A stretch of DNA of 64,000 nucleotides, taken from assembly GCF_963667685.1 (NCBI RefSeq), contig NZ_OY763930.1:741001-805000 (forward strand). Reading direction: 5' to 3'. Both the position numbers and the translations under genes were made by a program. Of this stretch, positions 53,053 through 63,919 are shown in pieces; within the stretch, counting starts at the first letter, position 1, and every line of letters starts with the position of its first letter. This DNA comes from Maridesulfovibrio sp. Its GTDB lineage: Bacteria > Desulfobacterota > Desulfovibrionia > Desulfovibrionales > Desulfovibrionaceae. The notes beneath the pieces were generated by a model that made no database searches, was not told the DNA's origin, and saw only the letters and a list, made by a program, of their open reading frames with translations.

Positions 53053-55236
53053 TTAATTTTTCAGGACAGGCAGAGTAATAGTAAAGGTGGCCCCGACATC
53101 CGGAATAGAGCGAACTGAAAAAGTCCCGCCATGATTTTGTGTAATGATGAAATACGAAACAGAAAGCCCCAGACCGGTTCCAGTACCGGCCGCCTTTGTC
53201 GTAAAGAACGGCTCAAAAACCCTTTTGCGAACGTCTTCAGTCATTCCGGGACCGTTGTCTTCAATTTCAATGGTCACATAATTACCCTGGGAGCTTGTCC
53301 TAATCCATATCTGCGGTTCTTCGGCTGAAGCTTTGTTTTCATTCATGGCTTGTGCTGAATTTTTAAGCAAATTAAACAGGACCTGTTCTATTTCTGGCTT
53401 AGAGCAGATTATTAACGGCAGGTCAGTGGAAAATTCCCTTGTCAAAACAATATGCATGAAATCATACTTCTTCTTGAGGTCATAATCCTTGCCCGCAAGC
53501 TCAATGACGTTCTCTATCAATTCGTGCAAATCAACAGAGGTGCGACTTGCCTTTCCAGGTTTACTGAATTCAAGCATATTTGAAACTATTCTGGCAGCGC
53601 GCTTACCTGACTGTTTTATGCCTTCAATGATGCTGTTCACCTTTCTGTATTCCAGATATTGAGACATGGATTCCAGTGAACATCCGGCCTCTTCAGCGGC
53701 CTTTCTATTGGCCAGTATCTGCGGGGAAAATTTACGCTCAAGATTTTGTGCCCCCTGCATTATACCACCCAGAGGATTGTTAATCTCATGAGCCATCCCG
53801 GCCGCCAGCCCGCCCACAGACATCATTTTCTCTGTCTGGACCATCAGCTCTTCCATTCTGACTCTTGAAGTGACGTCATCAATCCTGACAACAACCCCCT
53901 TGAATTCGACTCCCGAAACAGGAAAAGCTGTGACTTCATATACCCTGGATACATCTTTCCCAAGATGCGCCCGCTCAAGCGTTCTGGCCTCGTTCTGCTC
54001 CTTAGCATCCGTAATAGTCAAAATTATTTCTGCACGGCCGCTAAAAAAATCATCCGCGCGTACAGCCTCAATTGCAGTGGATTCAATATTAAACAAATCC
54101 AGAGCACTGCTGTTTCCCTGACAGACTTCCATATTTTCATTAACCCAGATCAGTGCGGACGGCATGGAATCAATCACACTTTGAAAGTAATTCTTTGATA
54201 CCTTCAGATCATGCTCCCTTTCGCTGACCTTTGAAGACATAACATTGAAAACCCGCCCTAGTTCATCAAGTTCACTGAAGTCACTTTCCCTTGTAGTTGC
54301 AACTGAATATTTTCCTTCCGCCACAGCTGAAAGCATATCAATATATCCAACAAGAGGGGTCACCACCTTGGTTCGGAATTCCTTTTTCAAGGCCACAAGT
54401 AATATTATGAAAAAAATACCGGCCAGAACAAATACTATTACCCCAAGGGTTATTGCCGGACGAAAAATATAATATGCCGAACTGGCGACCAGAATGTTCC
54501 ATCCAGTCCCGTGGATCTTTTCAACACTGCCGAAGAAGAGATTCCGCCCTGATCTGTAAAATCCTCCATGCCCCGGGAGAGGAGTATCCATGAGTATCTT
54601 CAAACCGCCGACATTAGCCTGCATCTGGACCAGTTCCCGGTTGGGGTGGACAATAAGATTTCCATAAGAATCAGCAAGAATGATAATTGTCTCTGAAGAT
54701 AAGAAACCGTAGAGAAACTCTTGAAGTTTATCCATATTAAGCTCGGCAACGATCTTTCCGCCACCATCGACCTTGATAGAAATATATACAACCAGCTTTC
54801 CTGAATGTGGTGAAATAATGGGAGAACTCAAAATGCGACTTGCCCCCCCACCCGAATCCATAAAACGAATTGGAAAATCAATCCCCTTTATTCCCTGTGG
54901 TGCGATTGCAATTATGTTTTCTTGCTTATCAAGCAGCAATATCCGCTCAAACTGCCTGAAGTTGGCATGAACTCCTGTAAAATAACTACGAAGGATCCCA
55001 TTATTACCAGTTCCCTTAACCGCAGCCATCGAGCGCAATACGTTTTCCGCTTCATCAATATAAAAATCCACATTGTGGGCCAGCGACCGTGCCAGTTGCA
55101 CTGTATCCTTCTCCTGAACATTAACCAGACTGAAACCAGCAATAGACAACAGCAGCAAAGCCATAAATAGTCCAGGAACTAAAATCCACAGGACCAGCTT
55201 ATCCTGAAATATCTGTATGAGGGATTCTCTGCTCAT
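53053..55236 (-). CDS. Membrane sensor histidine kinase with Cache, HAMP and PAS domains
   Basis: The 727-residue protein has membrane helices at about 14-36 and 261-283 flanking a Cache-like periplasmic sensor (60-250), then HAMP (290-340), PAS (345-455), a HisKA box with H483 ([12 protein letters not shown]) and an ATPase domain (N box [35 protein letters not shown]). It overlaps by four bases the upstream gene for a branched-chain-amino-acid-type binding protein. A kinase encoded with its own ligand-binding protein is a plausible sensing pair. No response regulator lies next to it. Confidence 0.9.
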   Translation of the reverse strand: MSRESLIQIFQDKLVLWILVPGLFMALLLLSIAGFSLVNVQEKDTVQLARSLAHNVDFYIDEAENVLRSMAAVKGTGNNGILRSYFTGVHANFRQFERILLLDKQENIIAIAPQGIKGIDFPIRFMDSGGGASRILSSPIISPHSGKLVVYISIKVDGGGKIVAELNMDKLQEFLYGFLSSETIIILADSYGNLIVHPNRELVQMQANVGGLKILMDTPLPGHGGFYRSGRNLFFGSVEKIHGTGWNILVASSAYYIFRPAITLGVIVFVLAGIFFIILLVALKKEFRTKVVTPLVGYIDMLSAVAEGKYSVATTRESDFSELDELGRVFNVMSSKVSEREHDLKVSKNYFQSVIDSMPSALIWVNENMEVCQGNSSALDLFNIESTAIEAVRADDFFSGRAEIILTITDAKEQNEARTLERAHLGKDVSRVYEVTAFPVSGVEFKGVVVRIDDVTSRVRMEELMVQTEKMMSVGGLAAGMAHEINNPLGGIMQGAQNLERKFSPQILANRKAAEEAGCSLESMSQYLEYRKVNSIIEGIKQSGKRAARIVSNMLEFSKPGKASRTSVDLHELIENVIELAGKDYDLKKKYDFMHIVLTREFSTDLPLIICSKPEIEQVLFNLLKNSAQAMNENKASAEEPQIWIRTSSQGNYVTIEIEDNGPGMTEDVRKRVFEPFFTTKAAGTGTGLGLSVSYFIITQNHGGTFSVRSIPDVGATFTITLPVLKN

Positions 55237-56390
55237 GGGGCCCTTCTGGATATGGATACGAAATCACCGTCCTTGACAGTCACAATATGTCCCTTACGCT
55301 TCACATCGCCGAATTCATCAATAGTAAAAGGACCAATCACGCTGGATTCAAAACTGATACCGGGTAGAAATTCTGCAATTCCCTCCGTCTTTCCGCCATT
55401 GAGCCTCACGGCTTCGGCGAAGACTTTGACAGCCTGATAGCTGAATGCCGCACCGAAATTAGGCGGCCACCCGAAACGCGCAATGAATCTTTTCCTGAAC
55501 TCGGTATACTTTTCGCTAAGATCGTCTTCAGCAAAATGGACGACGAAAACTATTCCTTCGACACTTTTACCACCGGTTTGTATCAGCTCTTTGGTGTACC
55601 CCCACATACTGCTCAGAATAGACCAGTCTGCCTTATTCAGCTTGGAATATTGGGCAAAACCGGCTAGATCACGCGCAGCCGTTACCATAACAACGGCATC
55701 AGGATTCATGAATTTCAACTCATCGACAACTTCCTGCCAGTCAACAGCTTTATCCTTGCTTTCAATAACAACTTCTCCCACGAGCTTTCCACCCCGGGCT
55801 GTGAATTCTTTTATAAACACGTTCTTATATGGCTGGGTGAAGTCCATATTGGTGACATCCCAGACTACTGCGAGCCTCGTATTGTTAAGTACGTCAATGG
55901 AATATTCGGCAAGCCCTTGGGATAGATCTGTCAATGTCGACATTAACCTGAAAAAATTATCTTTGATTCCGTGCACAAGAGGTGTGGAAACGGTGGGAGA
56001 AAGATAGACAATCTTCTCATCTTTCAGCGCGCGTAGAGCTGCAAGAGACTGACCGCTTGTCATATGCCCGATGATAACTGAAACACCTTCGTCAATAAGC
56101 TCCTTATCCCCTTTTATTGCCCCTTCTGGCGTGCTCTGATCATCTTTCACAATTAATTCCAACATACGCCCGTCTACACCGCCTGCCGCATTTATATCTT
56201 CGATAGCCATGAGCGCCCCGTTGCGCCCCTGCACTCCAAGATCAGAATATTTACCTTTCAGGGGACCGGAAAAACCAATGAGTATCGGACTATCCGAACA
56301 CGATGACAGAAATAACAGTAGAGCAATCATCAATATGATGACAATTTTTTTCTCATTTTGTGGTGTACATCTGGGCACGGCTTCCCCCAT
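55233..56390 (-). CDS. Leu/Ile/Val-type periplasmic binding lipoprotein
   Basis: The ATG at 56390 is used; the frame begins with TTG at 56411. The 385-residue precursor has a lipobox (LLLFLSSC) and the type I periplasmic-binding fold of amino-acid receptors: IGFSGPLKGKYSDLG, DINAAGGVDGRMLELIVKDD, VIIGHMTSGQSLAALR. No permease or ATPase genes are near, so it is likely a sensor input for the histidine kinase whose gene overlaps it. Confidence 0.85.
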   Translation of the reverse strand: MGEAVPRCTPQNEKKIVIILMIALLLFLSSCSDSPILIGFSGPLKGKYSDLGVQGRNGALMAIEDINAAGGVDGRMLELIVKDDQSTPEGAIKGDKELIDEGVSVIIGHMTSGQSLAALRALKDEKIVYLSPTVSTPLVHGIKDNFFRLMSTLTDLSQGLAEYSIDVLNNTRLAVVWDVTNMDFTQPYKNVFIKEFTARGGKLVGEVVIESKDKAVDWQEVVDELKFMNPDAVVMVTAARDLAGFAQYSKLNKADWSILSSMWGYTKELIQTGGKSVEGIVFVVHFAEDDLSEKYTEFRKRFIARFGWPPNFGAAFSYQAVKVFAEAVRLNGGKTEGIAEFLPGISFESSVIGPFTIDEFGDVKRKGHIVTVKDGDFVSISRRAP

Positions 56391-56668
56391 ATAAATATGT
56401 TTCAGATACAATACACCAATTCACAGTTAATTCAAAACTGTTCCAGGCATAATGCAAAACAAATTCAAAAAAATGGAAGGAATTTACAACTAAAAAAAGC
56501 GAGGACTATTAGTGATGCGGAACAAAATATTGTATTAAAATATTATCCAGCCGTTCAGTAAAAAAGACCAGACCCATGCCCAGAAAAGCATCGACCTGAA
56601 AGATTGGCGACTTTTTACGTTTTGATCTTCAAAAGTAGCAGAAGCGTTGAAAGCAGGTAAGATAGCGA

Positions 56669-58333
56669 CTAATCAATAATAGCCCCCAGACGTCTACTAA
56701 TCATCCCGGAATCATCTCTGGCTTTCAAGGTCATTGCAAAAGCCCTCTCCTGCCCCTGCTCACGGGCAATAATTTCTGACAGAGCAATGTTCTTCATGCC
56801 TTGATCAAGCCGGTAACTATGCAGATCAGTTATGCCCAGCTCGAATAAAACTCGCCAGTCCTGCGGTTCCGTACCGGCATAACCCAAAAGATAATCGCCC
56901 CGGATCTGGTCCAACTCCTTGAACGGGCGAATCATAACATCTATAAGTTTTGCAACTTCCGGATCACCGGGGCAGGAGTCGTACGCAACCATCAGGCAAT
57001 CAACAGCGGAATAAGGCAGGTGGAGACCGGGGTTAAATGGGAATCCGCCTCGGAAAATACGGTTTCTGCGTTTAAGATCCTTGGTCCAAAGAATCAAAAG
57101 ATCTTTCGGCGTCTTAGGCGGCAGCATGGCAGCAGCGCCCATAGACTTCTGCTGTCTGTACCAGAAGGCCTTGGCTGCATCCCAGTTATCAAGACGCAGA
57201 GCCGCTGTGGATCCGGTAAGATTCAAATCAAAAGAATCAACCAGAAATTCACTGCCAAGCAGAGCCATGATATTATCTTCCAGCATCTGGTACATCCCGG
57301 ATGCAGCCTGGACACGCAGCATGCTTACAACCAAAGACTCAACCTGCTTAAAAGCTGCAAGGCGGGACAACACATCATGGACCGGCAAATTATGCATACC
57401 GCTTTCCCACATGGCTGCAAGGGTTATAGCCAGCCACCTTCCAGCATCCGCGCCGGAAGCCCTGTTGCGGGAACCATCCTTCACGTAATCCAGTATTTTT
57501 TCAATACGGTGAACGGCAAGATGTTCAGCCTGAACGCGGGCATGGGCGGCCTGCCCCATAACCTGGACCAGCCTGTCATTACCCAGATACAGCTTTAACT
57601 TTTCTTCCAGCTCAAGAACATCCGCATAGGTATCAATTTCGCGCCCCGGCTCAAAAAGCGAAGCCTGTTCTTCTCCTAAATCCTGAGTGAGTACCAGAGC
57701 CCCGCAGGACGCTCCTTCAAAAAGCCGGAAATTGACTTCTCCAAGTATGGACTCATTGGGAATTATTTTCGTATCCTGATAAAATGTGAGCATTTCATTG
57801 AAACCAAGATTCTGTTCAACAGGAAAAGAGTAATCGCCTATCCTGCTGTCAATGAATTCAACCATCTGCTTCCGGCCACGCCGCTGATTATTAATCCTGC
57901 CGACAAAACCTATGTCATTCTTGCGGATAGAGATAGCCGGAGAATCAAGCTCATACGCATACATAGGCAGCCAGCGCACATCGGGAACCCCGGCGTTCTT
58001 TAACACAGGAACCATTGCTTTCTGGGTGGAAAAAGTCTGATCGAACAAACGGGCATAAGCGCTGTGCCAGTGCAGATTCAAATGAGGGTCCATAGCCCAG
58101 AAAGCTGTAGGGCAATCCAATTCATCCAAACCCTGAACAATCGTCCGCTCCCCAAGAGACTCAATCTGCAACAGCAAATCAGGCTTAAAATTATTCTTTT
58201 CAAGAATATCCGGCAGATCGCAGAAAAAATTTCCGTTACGCGTAACATTCAGAACATTATGTCCCAGCCCTTCCAGAGCATCAACACACTCACGAAATGA
58301 CCCGACGATACAGACATTAAGCTTACTGTTCAT
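56669..58333 (-). CDS. CgeB-like glycosyltransferase with helical C-terminal domain
   Basis: This 554-residue protein has a GT-B fold of the CgeB/DUF3880 type (about 1-290; LLQIESLGERT, TAFWAMDPHLNLHWHSAY, NFRLFEGASCGALVLTQ). The second half (about 300-554) is helical and of unknown role. The acceptor could be a surface protein, flagellin or polysaccharide. It follows the hybrid kinase gene on the same strand after 11 bp, so they may share a transcript and a pathway. Confidence 0.75.
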   Translation of the reverse strand: MNSKLNVCIVGSFRECVDALEGLGHNVLNVTRNGNFFCDLPDILEKNNFKPDLLLQIESLGERTIVQGLDELDCPTAFWAMDPHLNLHWHSAYARLFDQTFSTQKAMVPVLKNAGVPDVRWLPMYAYELDSPAISIRKNDIGFVGRINNQRRGRKQMVEFIDSRIGDYSFPVEQNLGFNEMLTFYQDTKIIPNESILGEVNFRLFEGASCGALVLTQDLGEEQASLFEPGREIDTYADVLELEEKLKLYLGNDRLVQVMGQAAHARVQAEHLAVHRIEKILDYVKDGSRNRASGADAGRWLAITLAAMWESGMHNLPVHDVLSRLAAFKQVESLVVSMLRVQAASGMYQMLEDNIMALLGSEFLVDSFDLNLTGSTAALRLDNWDAAKAFWYRQQKSMGAAAMLPPKTPKDLLILWTKDLKRRNRIFRGGFPFNPGLHLPYSAVDCLMVAYDSCPGDPEVAKLIDVMIRPFKELDQIRGDYLLGYAGTEPQDWRVLFELGITDLHSYRLDQGMKNIALSEIIAREQGQERAFAMTLKARDDSGMISRRLGAIID

Positions 58334-58344
58334 TTTGCAAATCC

Positions 58345-60804
58345 TTACCGGGAAACTGCGAACCGCTTTAATTCCGTGACCAACCTCTTTATTTCCAGAG
58401 GCTTCTCAACATATCCACTCATACCAGCCTTCAAAAAACGCTCCCTGTCGCCTGACATGGCACAAGCGGTAAGCGCAATGATTGGAATATTTATATTTCG
58501 ATCTCCGCAACGTCCGGCCCTTATTTCCTTTGCTGCTTCCACCCCGCCCATCACAGGCATCTGGATATCAACAAGAGCAAGGTCGAACTGCCCATTTTCA
58601 AGTGCAGAAAGAACTTTCTCCCCGTTTTCCACCGCTTGGACTTTGCACCCCATTTTCTCCAGCAGCAATGATGCTATCTGCCTTGAAACACCATCATCAT
58701 CGGCAAGCAGAATCCTGAGTCCTGCATGAGAAAAATCTTCCTGCCCGGATAATTCCCGTTTTTCCGGCAGGGCGGCAATTTCAAACGAAAGCTGGACATA
58801 AAAAGTGGAACCTTTCCCTTCATCACTTTCAAGAGCCATGCTTCCACCCATCAGCTCTGTAATCTTACGGGAAATAACCAACCCGAGACCGGTCCCGCCA
58901 AAATTCTGCTGCTCTTCATGGCCCTGAACAAACGCATTAAAAAGTTTATCCTGCATATCAGGGGCAATGCCTATCCCTGTATCAGTAATGGAGAAAAGTA
59001 ACCTGCACCAATTTTCCTTAAAAGACTCAAGCACGCTGACTTCGACAACCACACCGCCATGGCTGGTAAATTTAATTGCATTCCCGGTAAGATTGCTGAG
59101 CACCTGCTGCAACCGCTGATTATCACCAACCAGATTAATGGGAAGTTTAGGATCAAGGATTAATCCAAGCGAAATACCTTTTGCCGCGGCCATCGGCTCG
59201 AAAAGCTGAATAATATCGTTAAGACAGATTGCAGGCTCAAACACTTCATCATTAATGCTGAATTTGCCTGCCTCAACTTTAGAAAGATCCAGGATATCAG
59301 TCAGCACACGATTCAGCCGCCGTGTTGATTGCAGCGCTGTATTTAGAAAAGGCTTTAACTCACCTTGAATATTAGACATTTCTACAAGCTGCAGCACCCC
59401 CATAAGACCGTTGATCGGAGTACGGATTTCATGGCTCATATTGGCTAAAAATAAGGATTTAGCCTTGTTCGCCTTTTCTGCCGACTTCTGAGCCTCAACC
59501 AGTGCAAGCTCAGTCTGCTTGCGCTCGGTCATGTCGATACCGACACTGATAACACCAGGATGTTTCCCCTCGATTCCCAAAAAAGGCGTCTTCATGAAAT
59601 GGTATGTTTTTTGTTCCCCATCCCGGTTCAAAAGACTTAACTCAAAAATTCTACTTTTACCGCTACTTATCACCAATGCATCTTCCCTGGCAAAAATATC
59701 CGATATCTCCTGCGGATAAATATCTTCAGTAGTTGAGCCTACAACTTCTTCCATGGAAAACCCGACAGCTTTGGCATAAGCCGGATTGCAACTGATAAAC
59801 ACGCCGTTTTCATCTTTCACGCCGATGGAAACAGGAATTGCTTTTAAAAGATCATCGAGGAAACGTACTTCATTATTAAGAATGGTCTCAATACGCTTGC
59901 GCTCAGTGATATCCGCCAGCGACCCAACAATGGCAACAGTGCGGCCATCCTTCACAACAGGCGCCTCACGGACCTCGGTAAGAGTTACCTTTCCATTCTT
60001 TCCTTTGACCTCAAATTCATATGGGGGCTGGTGCTTCCCGCTGACAATAGCCTTCGCGATAGACTCATGCGCCTTTTTATTTATAGGATTATCGGTCGCG
60101 AAATCCATTCTATTTACTTTAGCCTCTTCCGGGGAGCATTCAAAATAGACCTCTGACTGGGGGCTGACATAGGTTAATCTGCCGTCAACATCATGGGAAT
60201 AAAAGAGATTGGTGGAAGACTCCACAATAAGCCGCTGGGACTCCTCCTGTTTGGCTAGTTCCTCTTCAAGTTCTTTGCTCTTCTTTTCCGCCAAAACCTG
60301 CGCAGAGATATCCCTGATCATGGCAATAACATGCGGGACACCATCAAGATCAACAATGCTCCCAGTCAATGAGCCATACAGAGTGGAGCCGTCTTTTGCC
60401 CTGAACTCTGCCTCCAACTCCCTTATAAAGCCGTCTTTCTTTAACCTCTCCAGCAGTCGGTCTCTGACACCTGTATCTCTCCAGATATTCAACTCAAGTA
60501 CGGATTTGCCGAGGACCTCTTCAGAATCATACCCTATTAAGTGGGTAAACCACTGGTTTACATCAACATAAATACCGCCTGGCAATGTAGTTATACTGAA
60601 GGCATACGGGCTGGAATCAAAGGCCATGCGGAACTTCTTTTCGCTGGCGGCAAGGGCCGTTTCTATTACACGCCGTTCGTTACTTTCTGTCCTAATGCGG
60701 TAGACAAGATATAATCCCATAAGAATTACAATAAAAAGTAACTCACCGGTAATCATAAATTTATCGAAAAACAATTCCAGAACCGACCCTGTTTCAGCAG
60801 CCAA
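58345..60804 (-). CDS. Hybrid sensor histidine kinase with PAS domains and receiver
   Basis: A TTG at 60804 with AAGGAG seven bases upstream is preferred to a GTG at 60825. The 819-residue protein has one membrane helix near its start (ELLFIVILMGLYLVY), then three PAS domains (about 50-170, 190-310, 315-440), HisKA (MSHEIRTPINGLMG), ATPase (NLTGNAIKFT, DTGIGI, GTGLGL) and a C-terminal receiver with phosphoacceptor in LALVDIQMPVMGG. It likely hands its phosphate on through a phosphotransfer protein. Only one transmembrane segment means sensing is probably cytoplasmic or membrane-linked. Confidence 0.9.
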   Translation of the reverse strand: MAAETGSVLELFFDKFMITGELLFIVILMGLYLVYRIRTESNERRVIETALAASEKKFRMAFDSSPYAFSITTLPGGIYVDVNQWFTHLIGYDSEEVLGKSVLELNIWRDTGVRDRLLERLKKDGFIRELEAEFRAKDGSTLYGSLTGSIVDLDGVPHVIAMIRDISAQVLAEKKSKELEEELAKQEESQRLIVESSTNLFYSHDVDGRLTYVSPQSEVYFECSPEEAKVNRMDFATDNPINKKAHESIAKAIVSGKHQPPYEFEVKGKNGKVTLTEVREAPVVKDGRTVAIVGSLADITERKRIETILNNEVRFLDDLLKAIPVSIGVKDENGVFISCNPAYAKAVGFSMEEVVGSTTEDIYPQEISDIFAREDALVISSGKSRIFELSLLNRDGEQKTYHFMKTPFLGIEGKHPGVISVGIDMTERKQTELALVEAQKSAEKANKAKSLFLANMSHEIRTPINGLMGVLQLVEMSNIQGELKPFLNTALQSTRRLNRVLTDILDLSKVEAGKFSINDEVFEPAICLNDIIQLFEPMAAAKGISLGLILDPKLPINLVGDNQRLQQVLSNLTGNAIKFTSHGGVVVEVSVLESFKENWCRLLFSITDTGIGIAPDMQDKLFNAFVQGHEEQQNFGGTGLGLVISRKITELMGGSMALESDEGKGSTFYVQLSFEIAALPEKRELSGQEDFSHAGLRILLADDDGVSRQIASLLLEKMGCKVQAVENGEKVLSALENGQFDLALVDIQMPVMGGVEAAKEIRAGRCGDRNINIPIIALTACAMSGDRERFLKAGMSGYVEKPLEIKRLVTELKRFAVSR

Positions 60805-61015
60805 AACCGATCTCCTTAAATACACTGAACATATAATATCACTTTGATTTATCGCACATTTCGATTTTTAAAATGTAAAACTGAACTTACAGTATTCCCT
60901 TCATATTTCCTAGCAGAAACGATTTACCGGACAACTTGTTATTTTTACAAATCTACAATCCTTGGATACAACTCCAGCTGCCACTGAAGGCTAACCCGCA
61001 ACCCTTGGAGAGAAT

Positions 61016-61852
61016 ATGCGATTGACCGTACTAATGGATAACAACACAATTATCGACAGATATTTGCTTGGAGAACCAGGGCTCTGTTTTCACATTGCCA
61101 CAGAGGAGAAAAATATTCTTTTCGATGCCGGTTACAGCGAGGCTTTTATACGTAACGCTTCCAGAATGGGGATTGATCTCCTTAAACTGGACACTATTGT
61201 ACTTTCCCATTCCCACATGGATCACAGTTGGGGACTTGCCCCCTTATTTCAATTATTCACCGAGGCAATGATTGAAGGACAGGGCATCCCGAAACCGGAT
61301 TTCACTGCCCATCCTGGTGTATTCCTAAGCCGCACGGTAGACGGACTGCCGGAAATAGGCTCCATTCTTACTGAACAGACCGTCGCTAATTTCTGTTCTA
61401 TGAACATGTCCAAATCACCGCTATGGATAACAGATGATCTGGTATTTCTTGGAGAAATACCCCGCAAAAACAATTTCGAATCCCTTACTCCCATGGGGCA
61501 GATCAGACGCCCGGAAGGAAACATGGATTGCTTTATCCATGAAGACTCCGCCATGGCCTACCGCAGCGCTGACGGTCTGGTCATAATTACCGGATGCTCC
61601 CATGCCGGGGTATGCAATATCATCGAGTACGCCCGAGATATCTGCGGTGAAGCGCGCATAAAAGACGTGATCGGCGGTTTTCACCTGCTTAATCCCCCTA
61701 AGGAGCAGATGCAAGGTACGCTGGAATATTTCAGCAAGCTGCAAGCCCAACGCATCTTCGCATGCCATTGCACCGACCTTGCTGCCAAAATCAAACTCTC
61801 TGAAGTAGCAAATATCTGTGAAGTAGGAGTGGGTTTAAAGCTTGATTACTAA
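61016..61852 (+). CDS. MBL-fold metallo-hydrolase
   Basis: The 278-residue enzyme has the HxHxDH signature LSHSHMDHSWG (H65, H67, D69, H70), a Cys-His metal site in ITGCSHAGVCNII and a terminal CHCTDLAAK. The GGFHL strand is typical of members acting like the dihydropterin-phosphate synthase in tetrahydromethanopterin-type pathways. The substrate is not evident. A GGAGAG ribosome site precedes the ATG. It lies just left of the second tRNA-Asp. Confidence 0.82.
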   Translation: MRLTVLMDNNTIIDRYLLGEPGLCFHIATEEKNILFDAGYSEAFIRNASRMGIDLLKLDTIVLSHSHMDHSWGLAPLFQLFTEAMIEGQGIPKPDFTAHPGVFLSRTVDGLPEIGSILTEQTVANFCSMNMSKSPLWITDDLVFLGEIPRKNNFESLTPMGQIRRPEGNMDCFIHEDSAMAYRSADGLVIITGCSHAGVCNIIEYARDICGEARIKDVIGGFHLLNPPKEQMQGTLEYFSKLQAQRIFACHCTDLAAKIKLSEVANICEVGVGLKLDY

Positions 61853-62027
61853 AAAATAAGCACAAAATAAGATTCATTATTTAAGCATGTTGCAATAAAA
61901 AGCAAAGTCTTAAACCATTTTTATAAAAAAATTATATCTTTATAATTGCGAACAATTTCGGTTTTACATAGAACCTTTTTCACGAAAGCGGTTTTAAGCG
62001 TTACTTAACACGCTTAATATATATTGC

Positions 62028-62104
<77 letters not shown>

Positions 62105-62112
62105 CTTTTCCG

Positions 62113-62146
62113 AAAAGGATATCAATCATTAGATTGGTATCCTTTT
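62113..62146 (+). terminator. Terminator of tRNA-Asp copy 2
   Basis: An approximately 14-bp stem (AAAAGGATATCAATC and its near complement, 62113-62127 with 62132-62146) is followed by a T-rich tail. Confidence 0.85.
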
Positions 62147-62310
62147 TCTTTTTTGGTGGCGGTAAAATTGATCGGACGCATTTTTATTTTTAGGTAGTAA
62201 TCGCAGTGGCTTGGGGATGACGTCTCCATACGGTCTCCGGTTGATTCCTCCTATCTTGCTGGATTTGTTTGGGAAGTGTGTTGTGTCAGGTTTTAACCTC
62301 TACCAATAAG

Positions 62311-63441
62311 CTAGAATGGGACATCCTCCAGCCCGGCAGACTGCTTATCGCGAAAAACGGAATCAAGCCTAGTATGCAAATTTGCCAATATTATGCGCTG
62401 CTTTTCACTCGTCACAGACTTAAACATGTTAATAAACACTTTAACATCGGCAACTTTCATTCCGTTCGTTCTAAAAGAATAGTCACCATCAATAAAACAG
62501 TTAGTGACTACAGACGCATTGGGAACCAATACTTCTAACATAAAATTCCTATATGCCGACTCAAGTTTAGCAATAACGTCTACTACATCGTCATGATATT
62601 TGGCGTTTGCTCCCAACCTAACCATATGAAGGTATAAAAGATCTGAAAACATTCTATAAGAAGATAACTCGGCTTTAGTAAAATCAACCTCATCGATGCT
62701 TGTAGTCAAAATTTTGGTCTTTATTGTTGAGAAACTATCTATTCTTTCGTCAGGAGACTTAGTGTTCATATCTCGTAACAGACTTAAATAACGAAAGGAA
62801 TCTATATCATAGTCATGGATTATCTTCTCGAAAAGTTTGCCGAGAAAGTAAACTTCTGTGCAATGGCTATATGAATCATACTCAAAATCCTCTGGAGGTT
62901 CACACCACCAGTTGATGCTAATGCTCTTATCAAAATCCTGTTTATCATTTGCTATTTTACCAAAACCAAAATCAATAACCTTTAGTGTCCCATTATTTGA
63001 AACAAGTATATTCTGAGGACGTATATCCCTATGGAGAACTCCATTCTTCTCCAAGTATGCAAAAGCTTCTATTGCTTGAACAAATAAATCGCTTAACGAA
63101 TCAGGGTGATCCTTTATATAGCTATCAATATCATCACCATAAATCCGCTCCATCAAAATATAGCCTGTCTTTTCTATAGGGTATAGATGGTAATTAAACA
63201 CCCTGACCACGTTTCTATGATACAACTTGTGCATAATCTTAATTTCTCGCACAAAATTGGGAAAAAGATCATCCTTGAGATCATCAACGCGTGGTGCATA
63301 TTTTTTACATACAAAATCTTCATCTATAGTAGGGTCTCGTAAAAGAACCGTCTTTCCACAGCCACCTTGACCTAATTCCTTAATAAACTCATAGTCTTTT
63401 CGACGAATAAATTTAATCAGATCACCATGTTTGGGATTCAT
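62311..63441 (-). CDS. Eukaryotic-type Ser/Thr protein kinase
   Basis: The ATG at 63441 gives 376 residues; the frame begins at a TTG one codon upstream. The kinase domain (about 10-290) has a glycine-rich loop (GQGGCG, 24-29), a candidate Lys (CKK, 46-47), E66, the catalytic loop HRDIRPQN (137-144; the usual Lys is Arg), DFG (157-159) and a CEPPEDF activation-end motif. The C-terminal 90 residues are of unknown role. It has no membrane segment. Being next to a tRNA-Asp copy and an Mrr remnant, it is probably an island gene, perhaps for phage defence. Confidence 0.85.
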   Translation of the reverse strand: MNPKHGDLIKFIRRKDYEFIKELGQGGCGKTVLLRDPTIDEDFVCKKYAPRVDDLKDDLFPNFVREIKIMHKLYHRNVVRVFNYHLYPIEKTGYILMERIYGDDIDSYIKDHPDSLSDLFVQAIEAFAYLEKNGVLHRDIRPQNILVSNNGTLKVIDFGFGKIANDKQDFDKSISINWWCEPPEDFEYDSYSHCTEVYFLGKLFEKIIHDYDIDSFRYLSLLRDMNTKSPDERIDSFSTIKTKILTTSIDEVDFTKAELSSYRMFSDLLYLHMVRLGANAKYHDDVVDVIAKLESAYRNFMLEVLVPNASVVTNCFIDGDYSFRTNGMKVADVKVFINMFKSVTSEKQRIILANLHTRLDSVFRDKQSAGLEDVPF

Positions 63442-63461
63442 CAATTACCCCTGATGCAACA

Positions 63462-63596
63462 CTATATTTTCTCGAACCATTGGTTATCAACTTCAACTTC
63501 CTCAACCATCCGAACATTCACACCAAGCCGAAGTTTCTTGAGCATATCAACCAGATCATCACCATCAATCAAATCTTCGTATTTTGGCATTTTCAT
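63462..63596 (-). pseudogene. C-terminal remnant of an Mrr-type restriction endonuclease
   Basis: The 44-residue reading (MKMPKYEDLIDGDDLVDMLK then KLRLGVNVRMVEEVEVDN) matches the end of Mrr proteins, where LIDGxxL is followed by LGV and an acidic strand. The nuclease core is absent upstream. It starts 20 bp before the kinase gene. It is the piece missing from the fragment at 47497. Confidence 0.7.
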
Positions 63597-63681
63597 TCGA
63601 CACCATCTATATTTTAAACACCTAATCACATACACCTTCCCAACCACCAAGCCAAGCCGGATTCACCCTAAACCAACAAAA

Positions 63682-63709
63682 AAAGACCGAAGCCACCGCC
63701 CCGGTCTTT
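63682..63709. terminator. Hairpin terminator, probably for an upstream minus-strand gene
   Basis: AAAGACCG (63682-63689) pairs with CGGTCTTT (63702-63709), flanked by A and T runs. I see no intact gene in 63597-63919; this hairpin and some AT-rich DNA are all it holds. Confidence 0.6.
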
Positions 63710-63919
63710 AACTATTATCTCATCAACAATTGTTTCCCTGACCTTGAGAAGCACGCCCTCGCAATTGAAAATGATAGGAGCTGCACATGCATTGATTCTC
63801 AACTGTATGAATGGAAATTATTAAGAAATTTACAAAGCAGACACCATTATTAGCATGCATGTTGCATGAGTCGCCAGCAAGTCCAATAAACGGAAAATAA
63901 TACCCATATGGAGGTCTCA

